Shown here piece after piece: positions 61,558 to 64,000 of a stretch of 64,000 bases of DNA. Source of the stretch: Nitrospira sp. (GTDB lineage: Bacteria > Nitrospirota > Nitrospiria > Nitrospirales > Nitrospiraceae); assembly GCA_024331095.1 (NCBI GenBank), contig JANDJE010000002.1, positions 62,001 to 126,000 of the forward strand. Direction: 5' to 3'. The notes under the pieces were generated by a model that did not search any database, had not been told where the DNA came from, and saw only the letters and a program-made list of their open reading frames with translations. The first letter of the stretch is position 1. Each line of letters begins with the position of its first letter. The position numbers and the translations under genes were made by a program.

Positions 61558-61968
61558 TTACGACCGCTGCTGCTCGGCATACGCCAGAAACATGCGATGG
61601 ATCCCGATGCCGCCCGATTCCGCGGCCCGCCTCCCGATTTCCTGATCGGATAGGAAGTGAAAGTAGGCGCCTTGTTTGTCCACGAGGGCCCCTTGAGGAA
61701 TGGTTTCCCTCATCACCTTCAACAAATACGAGATGAAGTACGCTTCAAATTCCCGACCGGCTTCGACCAGTTGTCGGCGGGCCTCTTCTCCGTGATGCGG
61801 GGCGTCAATCCGATCATCCGGCACCCGATGACCCGGCACAGTTCGATCCATTAGACTCCGCAGACTCCGATCCCATGAGATCGAGATTCCGCCGTCGGGC
61901 ACCGCTTCAGAACACGACGGCCGCGATGAGAAAAACGCTCCGGCTGGGAGACTTGACGCATTCACCAT
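61558..61968 (-). CDS. flgJ: Rod-binding protein, FlgJ N-terminal-domain type
   Basis: This 136-aa protein corresponds to the rod-capping domain of FlgJ: EAGREFEAYFISYLLKVMRETIP and the C-terminal segment SDQEIGRRAAESGGIGIHRMFLAY. It lacks the glucosaminidase domain found in enterobacterial FlgJ, as in many other phyla, where a separate enzyme opens the wall. ATG 61968 is chosen because AAAGGAAA lies about 10 nt upstream. The longer frame lies inside flgI. It is the last gene of the ring unit flgH-flgI-flgJ in this window. Confidence 0.86.
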   Translation of the reverse strand: MVNASSLPAGAFFSSRPSCSEAVPDGGISISWDRSLRSLMDRTVPGHRVPDDRIDAPHHGEEARRQLVEAGREFEAYFISYLLKVMRETIPQGALVDKQGAYFHFLSDQEIGRRAAESGGIGIHRMFLAYAEQQRS

Positions 61969-61993
61969 GACGCACGTTTCCTTTCTCTGGCTC

Positions 61994-63415
61994 TTACATG
62001 ATCTCCAGTCTCGCCTGCAGCGATCCGGCCGATTGCAAGGCCGACAAAATAGCCACCAGGTCACGCGGAGTGACCCCCACCGCGTTGAGCGCGCGGACCA
62101 CGTCTCCGAGCGTCACCGTCTCATCCACGACCATTAGCCGAGACTCCTGCTCCTTCACTTCGGTTTGGACGTCCGGTGTCACGACCGTTTGTCCGCCGGT
62201 GGAGCCGATCATCGGCGCGGGCGGCTGGGACACGTTCAACGTGTTCTTGACGGAAATCGTCAGGTTTCCATGCGAAATGGCGCAGGTTGAAATCCGAACG
62301 TGCTCGCCGAGCACCACCGTCCCGGTCCGTTCATTGACGACCACTTTCGCCACGGCATCGACGGAAACATCCAACCCCTCGATGGAGGCGATGTATTCCA
62401 CGACGCGCCCGTGGAACTCCGTCGGGATCGCGGCTTTGACTTGGCCGGCGTTGACGGCCACGGCGCTTCCCTTGCCGAACGCGCCGCCGATGGCGTCGGC
62501 CACGCGAGTCGCCGTGGTGAAATCCGGCTGTCGAAGCAACACGGATACGGTCTCCCACGAGTCGATATCGACGAGCACCTCCTTTTCGATGATGGCGCCG
62601 CCGGGGACGATGCCGGTGACTTGATGGTTCTTGACCACCGTCGCCCCGCCGGCGCCGCCGGTCCCGCCGAGAAATCCTCCGATCGACACCGGTCCTTGCG
62701 CCACGGCGTAGACCTGCTGATTGGCCGCTTTCAGCGGAGTGAGCAACAGGGTGCCGCCCTGCAGACTTTTCGCGTTCGCCATAGAGGATACGACGGCGTC
62801 GAGCGTCATGCCGGGTTTCGAAAACGGCGGCAGTTTCGCGGTCACCATCACCGAGGCGATGTTCCTCGTCAGCAGTTGAATCGGATCGATGACCAAGTTG
62901 ACGCCCATTTTGTTCAACATGGACATCATCGCTTGGATGGTGAACTGTCCGCCGATCACTTGATCTCCGGTACGGTCCAACCCCACCACCAGACCGTAGC
63001 CGATCAATTGGTTGTCCCGGACGCCCTCGATGGCGCCGATGTCTTTGATCCGCACCGCGTCGGCCGAGCCGGGCCACGCGAGCAAGCCGATCAGCGCCGG
63101 CCAGAGGACGGCGCGCAACCTCGCCGCGGCCGCCCCTCCGCGTCCCTCGCGTGCCCGCGAACGAGCGGCCGACTGCGTCTGTTTGCGGCGGATCCAGATA
63201 CGCGAGAGCCACCCTTTTTCCGCCACCGGCTCCGGCGTCAAAGGAGCGGGCGCGCGATCCGTCGGCGCCTCGATGCCTCGCCTTGGCAACAGCGGAGGAT
63301 TGCGGTCCGCGCGACGCACGACCCCGCTCAAGACCATCATGCGCAGAGACGAGACGTTGAGCGGTTTCGGCCTCGGCCATTTGGACGATGAAACGGCGTA
63401 TCGGGGTTTATGCAT
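61994..63415 (-). CDS. flgI: Flagellar P-ring protein FlgI with long N-terminal extension
   Basis: FlgI builds the P-ring around the rod in the peptidoglycan layer. The mature part starts VRIKDIGAIEGVRDNQLIGYGLVVGL and has conserved MLNKMGV, IASVMVTA, GGTLLLTPLK and the C-terminal GDVVRALNAVGVTPRDLVAIL. The frame from ATG 63415 (AAAGGA upstream) places 120 residues before it. A signal-peptide-like stretch (VLWPALIGLLAWPGSADA) comes only at the end of that extension, after a basic/Pro-rich segment. A TTG at 63118 just before the stretch is an alternative start, but it would leave a 330-bp gap after flgH. Confidence 0.9.
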   Translation of the reverse strand: MHKPRYAVSSSKWPRPKPLNVSSLRMMVLSGVVRRADRNPPLLPRRGIEAPTDRAPAPLTPEPVAEKGWLSRIWIRRKQTQSAARSRAREGRGGAAAARLRAVLWPALIGLLAWPGSADAVRIKDIGAIEGVRDNQLIGYGLVVGLDRTGDQVIGGQFTIQAMMSMLNKMGVNLVIDPIQLLTRNIASVMVTAKLPPFSKPGMTLDAVVSSMANAKSLQGGTLLLTPLKAANQQVYAVAQGPVSIGGFLGGTGGAGGATVVKNHQVTGIVPGGAIIEKEVLVDIDSWETVSVLLRQPDFTTATRVADAIGGAFGKGSAVAVNAGQVKAAIPTEFHGRVVEYIASIEGLDVSVDAVAKVVVNERTGTVVLGEHVRISTCAISHGNLTISVKNTLNVSQPPAPMIGSTGGQTVVTPDVQTEVKEQESRLMVVDETVTLGDVVRALNAVGVTPRDLVAILSALQSAGSLQARLEIM

Positions 63416-63449
63416 GACGATTCCTTTGCTCTCTTCTGAACGCACGGAA

Positions 63450-64000
63450 CTAAAACGGATAAATCCAGTCCAACACCCTGACGAACCAGCCTGGGCGCTG
63501 CACGTCGTCCAGCACGCCGAGCCCCGCGTACTCGATCTTGGCGTCGGCGATGGCGGACGACAGCACCGTGTTTTTGGTATCGACGTCCACGCGCCGCACC
63601 ACCCCCGAAAGCGTCATCAACTGCTTTTCGCTGTTCACGGTCACCTCCCGACGGCCCTCGATGCGAAGGTCGCCGTTCGGCAAGACCTCGGTGACGATGG
63701 CGGAAATGGTGCCGGTCAAGGTCCCCGTTCGGCTGGTCGCGCCCTTGCCGCCGAACTTGCTGTTCGCCGAGGCGTCGATGCCGAATCCACGGCGTGTTTC
63801 ATCGCTGACCCTGATGCCCGGCAGACCGAGGTAACCCATGCCGCTTCCGACCAAACTGTTTTGCACCGTGGATTCCCGCTGCGCGGCCGTGTCGGCCGAC
63901 TTCGACCCCTTGTGTTTCTCGTCGATCCTGACCGTCAGGATGTCGCCGACCCGCATGGCTCGAAGATCTTCATAGAGATAGGCCCGCCCATTTTCTTCCT
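63450..64000 (-). CDS. flgH: Flagellar L-ring protein FlgH (5' end beyond window)
   Basis: FlgH is the outer-membrane lipoprotein of the L-ring. The visible part continues through the window edge (reading NGRAYLYEDLRAMRVGDILTVRI) and contains VNSEKQLMTLSGVVRR and the terminal LGVLDDVQRPGWFVRVLDWIYPF, all typical. The internal ATG at 63956 is not the start. The lipobox should lie beyond base 64000. It ends 34 bp before flgI. Confidence 0.93.
   Translation of the reverse strand, partial: EENGRAYLYEDLRAMRVGDILTVRIDEKHKGSKSADTAAQRESTVQNSLVGSGMGYLGLPGIRVSDETRRGFGIDASANSKFGGKGATSRTGTLTGTISAIVTEVLPNGDLRIEGRREVTVNSEKQLMTLSGVVRRVDVDTKNTVLSSAIADAKIEYAGLGVLDDVQRPGWFVRVLDWIYPF

Noticed and set aside
1-64000. 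Prophage, insertion sequence, CRISPR array or tRNA genes.
   Set aside because: No transposase, integrase, phage structural gene, regular spacer-repeat array or cloverleaf sequence was seen by eye.

Overview
The window is a compact, GC-rich bacterial chromosome segment from a Gram-negative (diderm) flagellated organism. Nitrospirota, probably a Nitrospira-like bacterium, is the best guess. The reasons are many outer-membrane lipoproteins, LpoB and AsmA-type envelope genes, L- and P-ring genes, PEP-CTERM proteins, a short EF-Ts, a high density of ATGA/GTGA gene overlaps, and a chemolithotroph-style mix of acs, ppdK, tkt and sthA with no sugar-uptake genes. No database search was possible, so the taxonomy is inference. 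I saw no tRNA, rRNA, CRISPR array, insertion sequence or prophage.

Layout. 1-6.7 kb (+): end of rpsI with its terminator, argC-argJ, the translation/nucleotide operon rpsB-tsf-pyrH-frr, and alr. 6.7-9.9 kb (-): proA and an abutting unknown 590-aa gene. 10-17.7 kb: a UDP-sugar dehydrogenase, an orphan MacB-type permease, a TPR lipoprotein resembling PrsT, and two tandem PEP-CTERM proteins behind an AT-rich upstream region. These together suggest an exopolysaccharide/exosortase surface system whose sortase lies elsewhere. An NlpC/P60 lipoprotein follows. 17.7-22.3 kb: fumC, an RlmI-type methyltransferase and a 2-oxoacid decarboxylase. 22.3-23.1 kb: a VapC-like PIN gene with an antitoxin-like partner. 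23.1-27 kb (-): a four-lipoprotein operon LPP20 / LpoB / COG3014 / LPP20. 27.2-28.4 kb: a small ORF and a caspase-fold protein lacking the catalytic Cys. 28.6-41.3 kb: acs, riboflavin genes (ribE, ribD), an MFS transporter, an esterase, ppdK, glyS and glyQ. 41.7-52.3 kb: Rrf2-TauE, an FN3 lipoprotein, transketolase, small secreted proteins, a cytochrome c, HDOD-sthA-PilZ and an M24 peptidase. 52.4-55.8 kb: a large AsmA-family protein. 55.9-64 kb (-): the flagellar cluster flgH-flgI-flgJ-flgM-flgN-flgK-flgL-csrA-fliW.

How the parts work together. The flagellar cluster contains its own late-gene switch. A near-perfect sigma-28 promoter sits between flgJ and flgM, so FlgM (anti-sigma-28), FlgN (FlgK/FlgL chaperone), FlgK, FlgL, CsrA and FliW form one late transcription unit that can be induced separately from the ring genes. 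Elsewhere, several promoters share one architecture: TTGA-type -35, 17-bp spacer, and an extended -10 of the form TGnTAGCnT. This may be a lineage-specific housekeeping promoter. Where the longest reading frame began upstream of, or over, a good Shine-Dalgarno sequence, I moved the start downstream.
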